64,000 bases of DNA from an uncultured SAR86 cluster bacterium (GCA_943789005.1 CALSSL010000001.1:318511-382510); one strand, 5' to 3'. Numbered from the stretch's first letter, positions 1-13,487 are shown. A program made the numbers and translations. Notes: generated by a model not told the origin, from the sequence alone.

Positions 1-2
1 AT

Positions 3-2417
3 ATTGCAGAGATGAAAACCGGTGAAGGTAAAACACTTGTTGCAACACTCCCTGCATATTTGAACTCAGTTATTGGAAATAAAGCAGTATTAGTAACAGT
101 AAATGATTATTTAGCTAGAAGAGATGCTGAGTGGATGAGACCAATTTATGAATTTTTGGGCTTAACGGTTGGTGTTGTTGTTTCAAATCAAGAATTTACT
201 GAAAAAACAAATTCTTATGAAAGCGATATTATATATGCAACAAATAACGAGCTTGGTTTTGACTATTTAAGAGATAACATGGCTCACTCTGTTCAAGAAA
301 GAGTACAGTGCTCTCTAGATTTTGCAATTGTAGATGAGGTTGATTCAATTTTAATTGATGAGGCCAGAACACCCTTAATTATTTCAGGCCCCTCTTCTGA
401 AAGTTCAGAAATGTATAAACAGATTAAAAAATTTATACCAAAATTAATCCTTCAATATAGAGAGGGAACAGAAGAAGATCCTCTTAAAGAAGATGAGAAA
501 GGTCATTACTTAATTGATGAAAAAAATAGAAACGTTGAGCTAACTGATGACGGTTATGTTCTTGTTGAGGAATTGCTTGAAGATGCTGGTCTAATTGGCA
601 CATCTGAAGGTCTTTATTCAATTTCAAATTTAAAAATAATGAAATTTGTTCAAGCAACTTTAAGAGCTAATTTTCTATTTAAAAAAAATGTTCATTACCT
701 TGTCAGGAATAATGAAGTCTTATTAATAGATGAACATACAGGAAGAACAATGCCCGGCAGAAGAATGAGTGAAGGAGTTCATCAAGCATTGGAGTGCAAA
801 GAAAATGTCCCCATACAAAGAGAATCGCAAACTCTTGCCTCTACTACATTCCAAAACTTCTTTAGATTATTTAATACCCTTTCTGGAATGACTGGAACAG
901 CGGATACTGAGGCCGTTGAATTTAAACAAATTTATGGATTAAACGTAATAATTATACCTACCAATGTTCCAATGATTAGAGAAGATCATAATGATTTAGT
1001 TTTCTTAACAAAAAAAGCTAAATATAAAGCTTTAGTAGATGAAATTGAATCTTTAAGGCAGAAATCAGCTCCAATCTTAGTAGGAACTGTTTCAGTTGAA
1101 TCATCAGAGGAAGTATCTTCATACCTAACAGCAAAAAAAATATCACATCAAATATTAAATGCGAAACACCACGAAAAAGAAGCTGAAATTATTGCCAATG
1201 CTGGAAGGCCGGGAATGGTGACAATTGCTACAAATATGGCCGGAAGAGGAACTGATATTGTTTTAGGGGGAAAAAAAGAAGACCAAAGTGATACAGAGTG
1301 GGCTGAGAATAATGAAAAAGTTTTATTGTCTGGAGGTCTTCATATCCTGGGTACAGAAAGACATGAATCAAGAAGAATTGATAACCAATTAAGAGGAAGG
1401 TCTGGAAGACAAGGTGATCCTGGTTATTCTAGATTCTTCTTGTCTCTCGAAGATGATTTATTAAGATTGTTTATCTCAGATAACAGGCGTGCTCTATTTG
1501 ATAAAATTGGTATGGGAGATGACCATATAGAACATAGAATGCTCTCTAGGGGAATTGAGAATGCTCAAAAAAGAATTGAAAGTAAAAATTTTGATGCTCG
1601 AAAAAATCTACTTGAGTATGATGATGTTTCAAATGATCAGAGACAGGCGATCTATTCTTTAAGAAACCAATTATTGGAAGAAGCAGACATAAGCGAGACT
1701 ATTAACAATTTAATTGAAGACCAATTCAAAATTATTACCACCTCTTTTATTCCAATGGAGTCTATAGAATCTCAATGGAAAATAAAAGAGTTAGAAGCCC
1801 ATCTTCTTGATATCTATTCTTTGGAGACAAATATTGCTCATAAAATCTCTGAAGATAAAAAGTTAATACCTGAATCTATAGTTTCTCTTATAACTGATAT
1901 AGCTAAAGATAGATATGCAGAAAAGTATAAAGATATTGGTGACAATAGACTCATGTTAGAAAAACAAGTAATGCTTCAAGTATTAGATGTTCATTGGAAA
2001 GAGCATTTAGGAGAAATAGATCATCTTAGAAATAGTATTGGCTTACGAGCATACGCCCAAAAGAATCCTAAAAATGAATTTAAAAAAGAAGCATACTCAA
2101 TGTTTGAATCAATGTTAGATGAAATAGATAGCGGCACAGTGAGAATATTATTTTCTTTACAAATAGCAAATGAAAATGATGTAAATTCTCTTAAACAAAA
2201 TAACCAAAGACAAGAAATGTCTTTAGGTAAAGCTAAAATAAATAGTCATCAAGAAAATAATTTTCAAAATGAAGAAACTACAAAAACAGTTACAAGAGTA
2301 GAGCAAAAATTAGGCAGAAATGACCTCATAAAAATTACCAATGGCGAAGAAACAAAAGAATTAAAATACAAAAAAGCTCAACCTTTAATTGAAACTGGGG
2401 AATGGAAAATAATATAG
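3..2417 (+). CDS. secA: Preprotein translocase ATPase SecA (5'-truncated by window edge)
   Basis: SecA is the cytoplasmic ATPase that drives unfolded preproteins through the SecYEG channel. The window opens inside the gene: the reading frame begins at base 3 with IAEMKTGEGKT, the Walker A region, so roughly the first hundred residues lie outside. Also visible are the DEVDSILIDEART Walker B/DEAD segment, GRGTDIVLGG and LRGRSGRQGD of the second helicase lobe, and the scaffold and wing regions. The usual C-terminal zinc motif (CxC...CH) that binds SecB and phospholipid is absent. The protein ends instead in a tail containing GRNDLIKITN and PLIETGEW. It converges on yacG with 4 bases between the stops. 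Family identity is certain; only the start is missing. Confidence 0.97.
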   Translation: MAEMKTGEGKTLVATLPAYLNSVIGNKAVLVTVNDYLARRDAEWMRPIYEFLGLTVGVVVSNQEFTEKTNSYESDIIYATNNELGFDYLRDNMAHSVQERVQCSLDFAIVDEVDSILIDEARTPLIISGPSSESSEMYKQIKKFIPKLILQYREGTEEDPLKEDEKGHYLIDEKNRNVELTDDGYVLVEELLEDAGLIGTSEGLYSISNLKIMKFVQATLRANFLFKKNVHYLVRNNEVLLIDEHTGRTMPGRRMSEGVHQALECKENVPIQRESQTLASTTFQNFFRLFNTLSGMTGTADTEAVEFKQIYGLNVIIIPTNVPMIREDHNDLVFLTKKAKYKALVDEIESLRQKSAPILVGTVSVESSEEVSSYLTAKKISHQILNAKHHEKEAEIIANAGRPGMVTIATNMAGRGTDIVLGGKKEDQSDTEWAENNEKVLLSGGLHILGTERHESRRIDNQLRGRSGRQGDPGYSRFFLSLEDDLLRLFISDNRRALFDKIGMGDDHIEHRMLSRGIENAQKRIESKNFDARKNLLEYDDVSNDQRQAIYSLRNQLLEEADISETINNLIEDQFKIITTSFIPMESIESQWKIKELEAHLLDIYSLETNIAHKISEDKKLIPESIVSLITDIAKDRYAEKYKDIGDNRLMLEKQVMLQVLDVHWKEHLGEIDHLRNSIGLRAYAQKNPKNEFKKEAYSMFESMLDEIDSGTVRILFSLQIANENDVNSLKQNNQRQEMSLGKAKINSHQENNFQNEETTKTVTRVEQKLGRNDLIKITNGEETKELKYKKAQPLIETGEWKII

Positions 2418-2421
2418 ATAA

Positions 2422-2586
2422 TCAATCTTCATAAAAATCTTCAGATTGAATGGGCCTAGAAATTGTATTATCCTCGTTTGCCCACGAACCAAAGTCTATT
2501 AATTTACATTTTTCTGAACAAAATGGTCTATATAAATTTTTATTAGACAAATCCGTTTCTTTTTCACATCTTGGGCAATTAGCCAT
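2422..2586 (-). CDS. yacG: YacG-type zinc protein (DNA gyrase inhibitor family)
   Basis: A 54-residue protein beginning MANCPRCEKET, with a second Cys pair in FCSEKCK followed by LIDFGSWANE, the arrangement of the YacG family (four zinc-binding Cys, then a conserved DLG/DFGxW-like segment). In E. coli YacG binds GyrB and inhibits gyrase. The acidic C-terminus (QSEDFYED) also fits the family. It overlaps the 3' end of coaE by 8 bases on the same strand, matching the common coaE-yacG pairing, so the two are almost certainly co-transcribed. The family call is from motif and context; function in this organism is inferred. Confidence 0.88.
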   Translation of the reverse strand: MANCPRCEKETDLSNKNLYRPFCSEKCKLIDFGSWANEDNTISRPIQSEDFYED

Positions 2587-3175
2587 TATTTATAATCTCC
2601 ATATATTTATTGTGTATTTTTAAAATTTCATTTTTTAAATAGGCAAATGATGACATATTGACAACAACATCATCAGCTATGCTTATCCTTTCATTTCTAG
2701 TTGCTTGTGAGTTGATGATTTTTTTAATATCTTTATTAGACTGATTATCTCTTATTGAAGATCTTTTAATCTGTGTTTCAACATCACAATCAATAAGTAA
2801 TATTCTGTCATAATTATCAGAAGAATTGGTTTCAAAGATTAAAGGAACCATGACAATGCAATAAGGCGATTTTGAATTATTTATAAAGTCTCTAATTTTT
2901 AATCTCACATTAGGATGAATTATATTTTCTAATATCTTTTTTTTAATTTTATTGGAAAAAATTTCTTTTCTTAGTAATTCTCTGTTTACTTCTTTGTGAT
3001 CATCAAGGAATTCTTCTCCAAAATACTGAACAAATAAATTATAAGCTTGAGAGTTTTTAGATAAGATATTTCTTGCAATAATATCAGCATCGATTACATC
3101 AATTCCCAACTCAATAAAACAATCAGCAGCAGCTGACTTACCAGAGCCTATTCCACCAGTTAAACCAATAATCAT
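2579..3175 (-). CDS. coaE: Dephospho-CoA kinase
   Basis: CoaE phosphorylates the ribose 3'-OH of dephospho-CoA, the last step of coenzyme A synthesis, in the cytoplasm. The N-terminus MIIGLTGGIGSGKS is the P-loop (residues 7-14), followed by the DADIIAR segment typical of the family. The length of 198 residues is normal. It lies downstream of the 5S rRNA gene and its terminator on the same strand and overlaps yacG by 8 bases. The preceding step, coaD, is also in this window at 54.1 kb but is not linked. There is little room for a promoter between the 5S terminator and this start (about 25 bases), so part of its expression may come from rRNA-operon read-through; that is inference. Confidence 0.95.
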   Translation of the reverse strand: MIIGLTGGIGSGKSAAADCFIELGIDVIDADIIARNILSKNSQAYNLFVQYFGEEFLDDHKEVNRELLRKEIFSNKIKKKILENIIHPNVRLKIRDFINNSKSPYCIVMVPLIFETNSSDNYDRILLIDCDVETQIKRSSIRDNQSNKDIKKIINSQATRNERISIADDVVVNMSSFAYLKNEILKIHNKYMEIINNG

Positions 3176-3200
3176 GCAAACATTATACTTGAGATAAAAA

Positions 3201-3239
3201 AAAAGGCCTCTAGTAAAACTAGAAGCCTTTAAAAAAAAG
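3201..3239 (-). terminator. Intrinsic terminator of the rRNA operon
   Basis: On the minus strand, a 13-bp stem (arms 3202-3214 and 3218-3230, one C/A mismatch, AAA loop) is followed by a run of U residues given by the A tract at 3196-3204. It lies just after the 3' end of 5S rRNA and before coaE, so it ends the ribosomal transcript. The opposite direction lacks a T tract, so it looks one-directional. Confidence 0.8.
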
Positions 3240-3355
3240 CCTGACGATTTCCTACTCTCACACAGGGAGACCCTGCACTACCATTGGCGTAAACTCGTTT
3301 CACTTCTGAGTTCGAGATGGGATCAGGTGGTTCCAAGTTGCTATTGTCATCAGGC
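3239..3355 (-). rRNA. rrf: 5S ribosomal RNA
   Basis: About 117 bases. The minus-strand RNA opens GCCTGATGACAATAGC and closes with ATCGTCAGGC, so the ends pair as 5S helix I. The internal CCATCTCGAACTCAGAAGTG segment is the highly conserved 5S loop region. It lies 75 bases after 23S in the same transcript. End positions are set by the helix and may be off by one or two bases. Confidence 0.95.
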
Positions 3356-3430
3356 AAACTGGTATGTAACTCTTTTTGTTTAATTTCACTACAATGTTTT
3401 ACTCAAATATGAACCTTTCTTAAGGTTACA

Positions 3431-6322
<2,892 letters not shown>

Positions 6323-6572
6323 ATAACCTTAAAAAAGGTTATTATTTTTTTTGAAGTTTTATCTTCATTTTGAGAGTAACTTAATAAAATATATTAATTA
6401 CTTTTTAACATTTAAATTAAACAAATCTAAATGTTACTTTTTAATTGCAGTGATCTTATGTATGCATAAATGCATACACTAGAAAATTACATACCAATGA
6501 TTTTACATAACAAAATGTTCTTTTATAAATAGTTGATTACTCGTGTGGGCGTTTAAAACGCGAAATTATCGT
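6323..6572 (-). other. 16S-23S internal transcribed spacer without tRNA genes
   Basis: A 250-base, very AT-rich spacer. I looked for tRNA-Ile and tRNA-Ala, which commonly sit here in gammaproteobacteria, and found no cloverleaf or T-loop signature. It holds the 3' arm of the 16S processing helix (6536-6565, pairing with 8151-8182), the 5' arm of the 23S helix (to 6330), and a perfect 8-bp inverted repeat with a 2-base gap at 6460-6477 (arms GTATGCAT and ATGCATAC). Lack of spacer tRNAs is a compact-genome trait and, as far as I recall, fits SAR86. Confidence 0.85.
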
Positions 6573-8107
<1,535 letters not shown>

Positions 8108-8150
8108 TTATCATGTTTTGTTGATTTTTATAAAAAATCTAAATTATTTT

Positions 8151-8216
8151 TTCTCGTATTTTGAACACCCACACGAGTAACCAAATATTTTTAAAGAACA
8201 ACCGTCTCGAGGACGG
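8151..8216 (-). promoter_or_regulatory. rRNA leader: boxA-type antiterminator, hairpin and 16S processing arm
   Basis: Upstream of 16S on the minus strand there is, in transcript order, a small hairpin CCGTC-CTCGA-GACGG (8216-8202), then TGTTCTTTAAAAA (8200-8188), which closely matches the boxA antitermination element of rRNA operons, then the 5' arm of the 16S processing helix (8182-8151). boxA recruits NusB and S10 in well-studied species. The boxA match is strong; the role of the small hairpin is not known. Confidence 0.7.
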
Positions 8217-8251
8217 ACGCGTATTCTAACTAAGATCTTAGAAAGAAGATA
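8211..8251 (-). promoter_or_regulatory. Probable rRNA operon promoter
   Basis: A -10-like TAGAAT (8228-8223) is followed by ACGCGTCC, the GC-rich discriminator typical of stringently controlled rRNA promoters, which stands out in this AT-rich DNA. No good -35 hexamer is found at 16-18 bases. A perfect 12-bp palindrome, CTAAGATCTTAG (8230-8241), fills the spacer between the expected -35 and -10. The promoter call is tentative. Confidence 0.4.
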
Positions 8252-8270
8252 GCCTTTTTTGACTTAATTT

Positions 8271-9314
8271 TTAATTAATTTCTTTATCGACTAATTTCTG
8301 TGAATTTAAGAATTTCATCTTTGATCTAAGCTCGTTTCCAACCTTTTCAATTGGGTGAGATTTTGTTGCGTCTCTGTTGCTTTTCATAAAGGGTCCACCT
8401 GACCCATCATTGCTTTGTCTGCAGTCATCTAGAAACTCATTTGCAAAATTTCCTGATTGAATATTCTCTAATATTTCTTTCATTGCTTCTTTGGTTTTAT
8501 CGGTGATTATTTTTGGGCCACTTAGATAATCTCCATATTCTGCAGTGTTAGAAATCGAATAATGCATATTTGCAATACCACCTTCTTGAATTAAATCAGT
8601 TATAAGTTTAGTTTCATGAAGACATTCAAAATATGCCATTTCAGGACTATAGCCAGCTTCTACCAATGTCTCATAACCAGCCTTAATTAAAGCGGTAATC
8701 CCGCCGCATAAAACAGCCTGCTCACCAAATAAGTCAGTTTCTGTCTCTTCTTTAAAAGATGTTTCAAGTACACCAGCTCTGGTTCCACCATTAGCTTTTG
8801 CATATGATAGAGCCACATCTCTTGCAGAATAATCCTCATTGGGAATCGCATCCTTATAGACAGCAATTAATGAAGGAACCCCTCCGCCATTCATATATGT
8901 ACTTCTAACAGTATGTCCAGGTCCTTTAGGTGCAATCATAATCACACTATTGTTTCCAGAAGGCGTAATTTTTTTAAAATGTATATTAAACCCATGAGCA
9001 AAAGCTAAAATTGCATTAGGTTTTAAATTAGGATGGATTTCTGATTCATATATGTCTTTTTGAAATTCATCAGGCGCAAGAATCATTACTAAATCTGAAT
9101 CCTTAACAGCATTTGAAACTGTATTAACTTTTAAGCCAGCTTCTTCTGCTTTATTCCAAGATGAAGATCCTTCTCTTAAGGCAACAGTAACATCAACCCC
9201 AGACTCGTGAAGGTTGTTTGCATGTGCATGTCCTTGCGAACCATAGCCTACAATTGCCACATTCATATTTTGAATAATTTCTATATTTGCATCATCTTCA
9301 TAATAAATTTTCAT
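8271..9314 (-). CDS. ilvC: Ketol-acid reductoisomerase (class I)
   Basis: IlvC converts acetolactate or acetohydroxybutyrate to the dihydroxy acid with NADPH and magnesium, step two of branched-chain amino acid synthesis. The N-terminus [14 protein letters not shown] and the dinucleotide motif GYGSQG (residues 23-28) match the short class I form; 347 residues fits class I and not the longer E. coli enzyme. The metal ligands in ETDLFGEQ (D194, E198) and H107 are present. It is the last gene of ilvB-ilvH-ilvC, overlapping ilvH by 17 bases. No terminator is visible between its stop and the rRNA promoter region, so read-through into the rRNA operon is possible. Confidence 0.97.
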   Translation of the reverse strand: MKIYYEDDANIEIIQNMNVAIVGYGSQGHAHANNLHESGVDVTVALREGSSSWNKAEEAGLKVNTVSNAVKDSDLVMILAPDEFQKDIYESEIHPNLKPNAILAFAHGFNIHFKKITPSGNNSVIMIAPKGPGHTVRSTYMNGGGVPSLIAVYKDAIPNEDYSARDVALSYAKANGGTRAGVLETSFKEETETDLFGEQAVLCGGITALIKAGYETLVEAGYSPEMAYFECLHETKLITDLIQEGGIANMHYSISNTAEYGDYLSGPKIITDKTKEAMKEILENIQSGNFANEFLDDCRQSNDGSGGPFMKSNRDATKSHPIEKVGNELRSKMKFLNSQKLVDKEIN

Positions 9315-9627
9315 CTAACAAAACTCCTTTTAAGTATGTTGTTTCTTCATTACTAACTGCTATGACATCAATTAGCTTATTTAATTGCCTTAATATTTGC
9401 CTCATAAGTGAATCAGAGACCAAGGTTTGTATAGTAAGCCTTGATATTTCGTTTTCTTTAAACTTAGTTTCTAACTTCTCTTCAATAAATTTATATGATG
9501 AAAAATCATCTACTGGGTCAACATGAAGGCTTTCGATGTTGTAACCTCTTTGATGAAATAAACCAACGACCCTGACCAAGGCTCCTGGTTTATTTTCCAT
9601 AATTAAGATCAGTTTTCTTTTTATCAT
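9298..9627 (-). CDS. ilvH: Acetolactate synthase small (regulatory) subunit
   Basis: This is the ACT-domain subunit that activates the large subunit and gives valine feedback inhibition. The segment [29 protein letters not shown] is a typical ACT start (about residues 5-32). I chose the ATG at 9627 because it overlaps the ilvB stop as ATGA; an in-frame ATG 24 bases upstream would lie inside ilvB. At 109 residues it keeps the ACT domain and little else; the IlvH form is about 163 residues, so the C-terminal domain is missing and the length is closer to IlvN/IlvM. Whether valine inhibition is retained cannot be read from the sequence. Confidence 0.92.
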   Translation of the reverse strand: MIKRKLILIMENKPGALVRVVGLFHQRGYNIESLHVDPVDDFSSYKFIEEKLETKFKENEISRLTIQTLVSDSLMRQILRQLNKLIDVIAVSNEETTYLKGVLLDENLL

Positions 9628-11357
9628 GTTTTCTTGTCCTTTGATAACCACATGTCTTCAAGACTATTATTAGCTACAAGCATTGGATATACATGTTCTG
9701 CAGGATCAACATATACATCTACAAAAACCAATCTGTCTTTCATGGAAAAAGCTTTTTCTAGTGCATTTTTAAGATCAGAATTCTTTTCGACTTTGATGCC
9801 AACATGACCATATGATTCTGCAAGCTTCACAAAATCAGGCAAGGAATCTTGATAGGTGCTTTCAGAATGTCTTCCTCCATAATTCATGTCCTGCCATTGC
9901 TTAACCATTCCAAGTGCTTCATTATTAATATTAATAATCTTTATTGGTAAATTGTATTGAAGACAGGTTGATAGCTCTTGAATACACATTTGAATACTGC
10001 CTTCACCAGTTATGCATACAACCTCTTCATTTGGAAAAGCAAACTTCACTCCCATTGCAGCTGGCAGGCCAAAACCCATGGTTCCAAGACCGCCAGAATT
10101 AATCCATCTCCTAGGTTTATCAAAATGATAATATTGAGCAGCAAACATTTGATGCTGACCAACATCTGAAGTCACATAAGCATTACCATTGGTAACGTTG
10201 TATACATGTTGAACGACTGCTTGTGGGAGGATTGGATGAGCATCAGATTCATCCTTATACATTTCATAATTTAACCCATGCAAAGATTTCCATTGCGCTA
10301 TTTGTAAATGCCATTCTTTTAAATCATCTTTGTTGTATTTATCAAGACTTTGATTTAAAAGATCTATCATTGCCTGTAAAGAATTTTTTACTTGGCCAAA
10401 AATTGCAATATTGGCTTCAATAATTTTTGAAACAGATGAGTGATCAACATCTAAGTGAATAACTTTAGCACCTGGTGAAAACTTTGAAGGATTGTTAGTA
10501 ATCCTATCATCGAATCTTGCTCCAATTGCAATTATTAAATCAGCATTATGCATAGCCATATTAGCTTGATAGGTACCATGCATTCCTAGCATTCCTAAAA
10601 AACGCTCATGAGTTGCTGGATATACTCCGAGACCCATTAATGTGTTTGTAACTGGAGCATCAAGTATTTTGTTGAGTTGAAATAGTTCTCTCTCAGCATT
10701 GCTAGCAATAGCCCCTCCTCCAGCATAAATAACTGGCTTTTTTGCAGATAATATTTCAGCAACAGCTCTTTTAATTTGATTTTGATCTGGATTTACTGGT
10801 GGGTTATAAGAGCGAATATTAGCTTTTTCAGGATATATGTAATCGAATAAATTTTCTGGTGCGGTCATATCTTTTGGTATATCAATAACGACAGGTCCTG
10901 GTCTACCTGAAGTTGCAACATAAAAAGCTTCTTTTACAATTCTAGGAATATCTTTTGCATCAAAAACTGTATAGCTATGTTTCACAACAGGTCTTGAAAC
11001 ACCAATCATGTCTGTTTCTTGAAATGCGTCTGTTCCTATCAAGTGACTTGCTACCTGCCCAGATATTACAACCATTGGTATTGAGTCCATGAATGCTGTT
11101 GCAATACCAGTAATTGCATTAGTTGCTCCAGGTCCTGAGGTTACTAATACAACGCCTGGTTTTCCAGTAGCCCTAGCATAACCATCTGCAGCATGGGTGG
11201 CCCCTTGCTCATGCCTTACTAGGATATGATTAATTTTATCTTGTCTAAAAATAGCATCATAGATATGCAAAGCAGCTCCGCCAGGATAGCCAAATATAAG
11301 CTCGACGCCCTCATCATGGAGAGCGTGCATGAGCATGTCTGCACCAGATAATTTCAA
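9624..11357 (-). CDS. ilvB: Acetolactate synthase large (catalytic) subunit
   Basis: A thiamine-diphosphate enzyme that condenses two pyruvates, or pyruvate with 2-oxobutyrate, the first common step to valine, leucine and isoleucine. FGYPGGAALHIYDA and RHEQGATHAADGYAR (catalytic Glu50) are present, as is the ThDP motif starting GEGSIQM and ending in NIN. The length of 577 residues is normal. The start is a TTG at 11357: an in-frame stop lies just upstream, and the residues KLSGADML align with the family N-terminus. An ATG at 11336 is a weaker alternative. It heads ilvB-ilvH-ilvC, with ilvD located apart at 24.7 kb. Confidence 0.97.
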   Translation of the reverse strand: MKLSGADMLMHALHDEGVELIFGYPGGAALHIYDAIFRQDKINHILVRHEQGATHAADGYARATGKPGVVLVTSGPGATNAITGIATAFMDSIPMVVISGQVASHLIGTDAFQETDMIGVSRPVVKHSYTVFDAKDIPRIVKEAFYVATSGRPGPVVIDIPKDMTAPENLFDYIYPEKANIRSYNPPVNPDQNQIKRAVAEILSAKKPVIYAGGGAIASNAERELFQLNKILDAPVTNTLMGLGVYPATHERFLGMLGMHGTYQANMAMHNADLIIAIGARFDDRITNNPSKFSPGAKVIHLDVDHSSVSKIIEANIAIFGQVKNSLQAMIDLLNQSLDKYNKDDLKEWHLQIAQWKSLHGLNYEMYKDESDAHPILPQAVVQHVYNVTNGNAYVTSDVGQHQMFAAQYYHFDKPRRWINSGGLGTMGFGLPAAMGVKFAFPNEEVVCITGEGSIQMCIQELSTCLQYNLPIKIININNEALGMVKQWQDMNYGGRHSESTYQDSLPDFVKLAESYGHVGIKVEKNSDLKNALEKAFSMKDRLVFVDVYVDPAEHVYPMLVANNSLEDMWLSKDKKT

Positions 11358-11432
11358 TTTTTACCCAAAAAATCAATAAGAATAGGGGTTTATATTATTT
11401 TACAGGTCAAAAAACAAGTTTTTCTTAGATAT

Positions 11433-12362
11433 TTAAGAGTGTTTTTTTATATCTGAAATTAAAATTTTTATATCTGATGGAGCTTTTATATTAAAAGAGA
11501 CTTCATTTTTAGTTTTATGACATATAAAAGATAAAAATCTTGCATGAAGTGCCTGCCTAGGAAATGATCTAATAATTTCAATTAATTTGTCTGATGAGTC
11601 TTTAGCTATACTTCTTCCAGGATCATAGGTTTTGTCACCAACAATTGGTAGTTTTTTTGATGAGAGATGTACTCTTATCTGATGAGTTCTTCCCGTTTCA
11701 ATACTAATGTCTAAAATAGAATAATTGCCAATCCTCTCACTAGACCTGACAAATGTTAAAGCTTCTTTGCCATCTGGCCTAATAGACATCTTAGTTCTAT
11801 TAAATTTATCTCTTCCAATTGGCTCATCAATTGAAAAACTCCCAAGCGTGGAACCAACAACAACAGCTGTATACTCTTTTATAACTTTTCTCTGCTGCAT
11901 CTGGTCAATAAAGTAATTTCTAAATTGTTCATTCTTAGCTATCAACAAAACTCCTGAGGTATCTTTGTCTAGTCTGTGTACTATTCCGCTTCTAGGGAGG
12001 TTAACTAATTCAGGATATCTAAAAATTAATCCGTTAGCCAATGTCTGGTCATAACAACCTGATCCAGGATGCATGACCAAGCCTGCTGGCTTGTTAATAA
12101 TAATATAATCATCTGATTCATGATGTACCTTAAAATCAATTTCCTGAGCAGACCATGAGACTTTCTTTTCTTCAATAGGGTTAACTTCTATCTCATCATT
12201 CTCTTGAACTATTTCTTTTGGTCTTGATAACTCGCCATTAACTATGATTTTTCCTTCTAAAATCCATTTCTTTATTTGTGTTCTAGAAAAATCTGGAAAA
12301 AGTTCCGCAGAAACTTTATCTAGTCTCTTATTAGCTAGGTTATTTGGGACATTTTTAATCAT
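11433..12362 (-). CDS. rluD: 23S rRNA pseudouridine synthase RluD
   Basis: RluD makes three pseudouridines in helix 69 of 23S rRNA and supports ribosome assembly. An S4 RNA-binding domain lies at the N-terminus (about residues 10-60, RTQIKKWILEGKI), followed by the catalytic domain with the signature HRLDKDTSGVLLIAK (catalytic Asp) and GRTHQIRVH. The length of 309 residues is close to the usual 320. It is divergent from bamD, the conserved gammaproteobacterial arrangement, which favours RluD over RluC. The 86-base gap between the two starts should hold both promoters, but no strong hexamers were recognised. Confidence 0.93.
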   Translation of the reverse strand: MIKNVPNNLANKRLDKVSAELFPDFSRTQIKKWILEGKIIVNGELSRPKEIVQENDEIEVNPIEEKKVSWSAQEIDFKVHHESDDYIIINKPAGLVMHPGSGCYDQTLANGLIFRYPELVNLPRSGIVHRLDKDTSGVLLIAKNEQFRNYFIDQMQQRKVIKEYTAVVVGSTLGSFSIDEPIGRDKFNRTKMSIRPDGKEALTFVRSSERIGNYSILDISIETGRTHQIRVHLSSKKLPIVGDKTYDPGRSIAKDSSDKLIEIIRSFPRQALHARFLSFICHKTKNEVSFNIKAPSDIKILISDIKKHS

Positions 12363-12448
12363 TATTATCTGAACTTATTAAAAAAAAATTAATCTAAATA
12401 TATGTTTTAAAACTTTAATCACAATTATGCAGGTAAAATACCATCATT

Positions 12449-13264
12449 ATGAAATATAAAAATAATTTTAAGCTATTTATTCTTATGCCCATTATGTCTA
12501 TCTTAATAATTAGCTGTGCTTCTGATGGTCCAGAAATAGATCAACCTGAAAAAATATATTACGATCAAGCTCAGAGAAGAATGGCCGCAAATAACTTTTT
12601 TGGTGCAATTGAGTCTTTAGAAGCAATAGAAACAAGATATCCCTTTGGTAAATATGCGGAGCAAGCTCAAGTTGAATTAATTTATGCTTATTTTATGAAC
12701 TCAAATAATGATGCATCTCATGCTGCAGCTGAAAAATTCATAAGACTTCAACCAAGACATCCCAATATAGACTATGCATACTTTATGAAAGGTCTCTCTA
12801 GCTATACAAGAGATAACAGTCTAATGGTAAGAATTACAAATACTGACCTATCAAATAGAGATATATCTGGTGCCAAACAATCATTTGCTGAATTAACAGA
12901 GTTCTTAACTAGGTTTCCTGATAGCCAATATGCGCCATATGCTAAACAAAGAAATATTTATTTAAGGAATATGATTGCAAGAAATGAGCTATCTGCTGCA
13001 GACTACTATTTATCAATTGATGCCTATGTTGCTGCAATTAGAAGGGCAAAATATGTAATTGAAAATATTCCAAATTCAAGTGAAAACTTTAGGGCTCTAA
13101 AAGTTCTTAGGCAATCTTATAAGGCCCTTGGTTATGAGGAACTTTATAATGATGTTGTTGAGGTTATTGATCTAAATTATTCTGATATTGATATTCAAAA
13201 ATCAGAGAAATCTGAATGGTCATGGAACTTTTTAAGGGGCTCAAAACCAGAAGCTAAAAACTGA
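12449..13264 (+). CDS. bamD: Outer membrane assembly lipoprotein BamD
   Basis: BamD is an essential partner of BamA in inserting beta-barrel proteins into the outer membrane. A lipoprotein signal is visible: basic start, hydrophobic run and the lipobox LIISC with Cys23. The mature part holds tetratricopeptide-like repeats, including YDQAQRRMAANNFFGAIESL, RYPFGKYAEQAQVEL and RLQPRHPNIDYAYFMKG, which are typical of the family. The length of 271 residues is slightly more than E. coli. It is divergent from rluD, and the next gene starts 4 bases downstream. Confidence 0.95.
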   Translation: MKYKNNFKLFILMPIMSILIISCASDGPEIDQPEKIYYDQAQRRMAANNFFGAIESLEAIETRYPFGKYAEQAQVELIYAYFMNSNNDASHAAAEKFIRLQPRHPNIDYAYFMKGLSSYTRDNSLMVRITNTDLSNRDISGAKQSFAELTEFLTRFPDSQYAPYAKQRNIYLRNMIARNELSAADYYLSIDAYVAAIRRAKYVIENIPNSSENFRALKVLRQSYKALGYEELYNDVVEVIDLNYSDIDIQKSEKSEWSWNFLRGSKPEAKN

Positions 13265-13268
13265 TTAA

Positions 13269-13487
13269 ATGGTCTTTTTAAAAATTCTTCCATTACTAAT
13301 TCCTTTGTTAATTTTTCTATTACCAATGCTTTTTAGGACATATTTAAAATCTGCTTTTATGAAAAAAAGTAAGAAAAAAAATGAATTAATGGTTGTATGC
13401 AGTAAGTGCGGTACCTATGCCCATGAATCAATAATAATCAAAAAAAATGGTATGCATTTTTGTTCTAAGGAATGCATTAATAAGTAA
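13269..13487 (+). CDS. Small membrane-anchored zinc-finger-like protein (PP0621-type)
   Basis: A 72-residue protein with a hydrophobic N-terminal helix (about residues 4-28) followed by a basic stretch and a metal-binding-like C-terminus: CSKCGTYAHES, then FCSKEC. This layout matches small conserved proteobacterial proteins of the PP0621 type, whose function is not known. It follows bamD by 4 bases and is probably co-transcribed with it. The two Cys pairs could bind zinc. Confidence 0.75.
   Translation: MVFLKILPLLIPLLIFLLPMLFRTYLKSAFMKKSKKKNELMVVCSKCGTYAHESIIIKKNGMHFCSKECINK

Noticed and set aside
6323-6572. Possible tRNA gene in the rRNA spacer
   Set aside because: No acceptor stem, T-loop or anticodon arm could be traced on either strand.
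11358-11432. Leader-peptide attenuator upstream of ilvB
   Set aside because: No run of Val, Leu or Ile codons and no paired terminator/antiterminator stems are visible in this 75-base gap.
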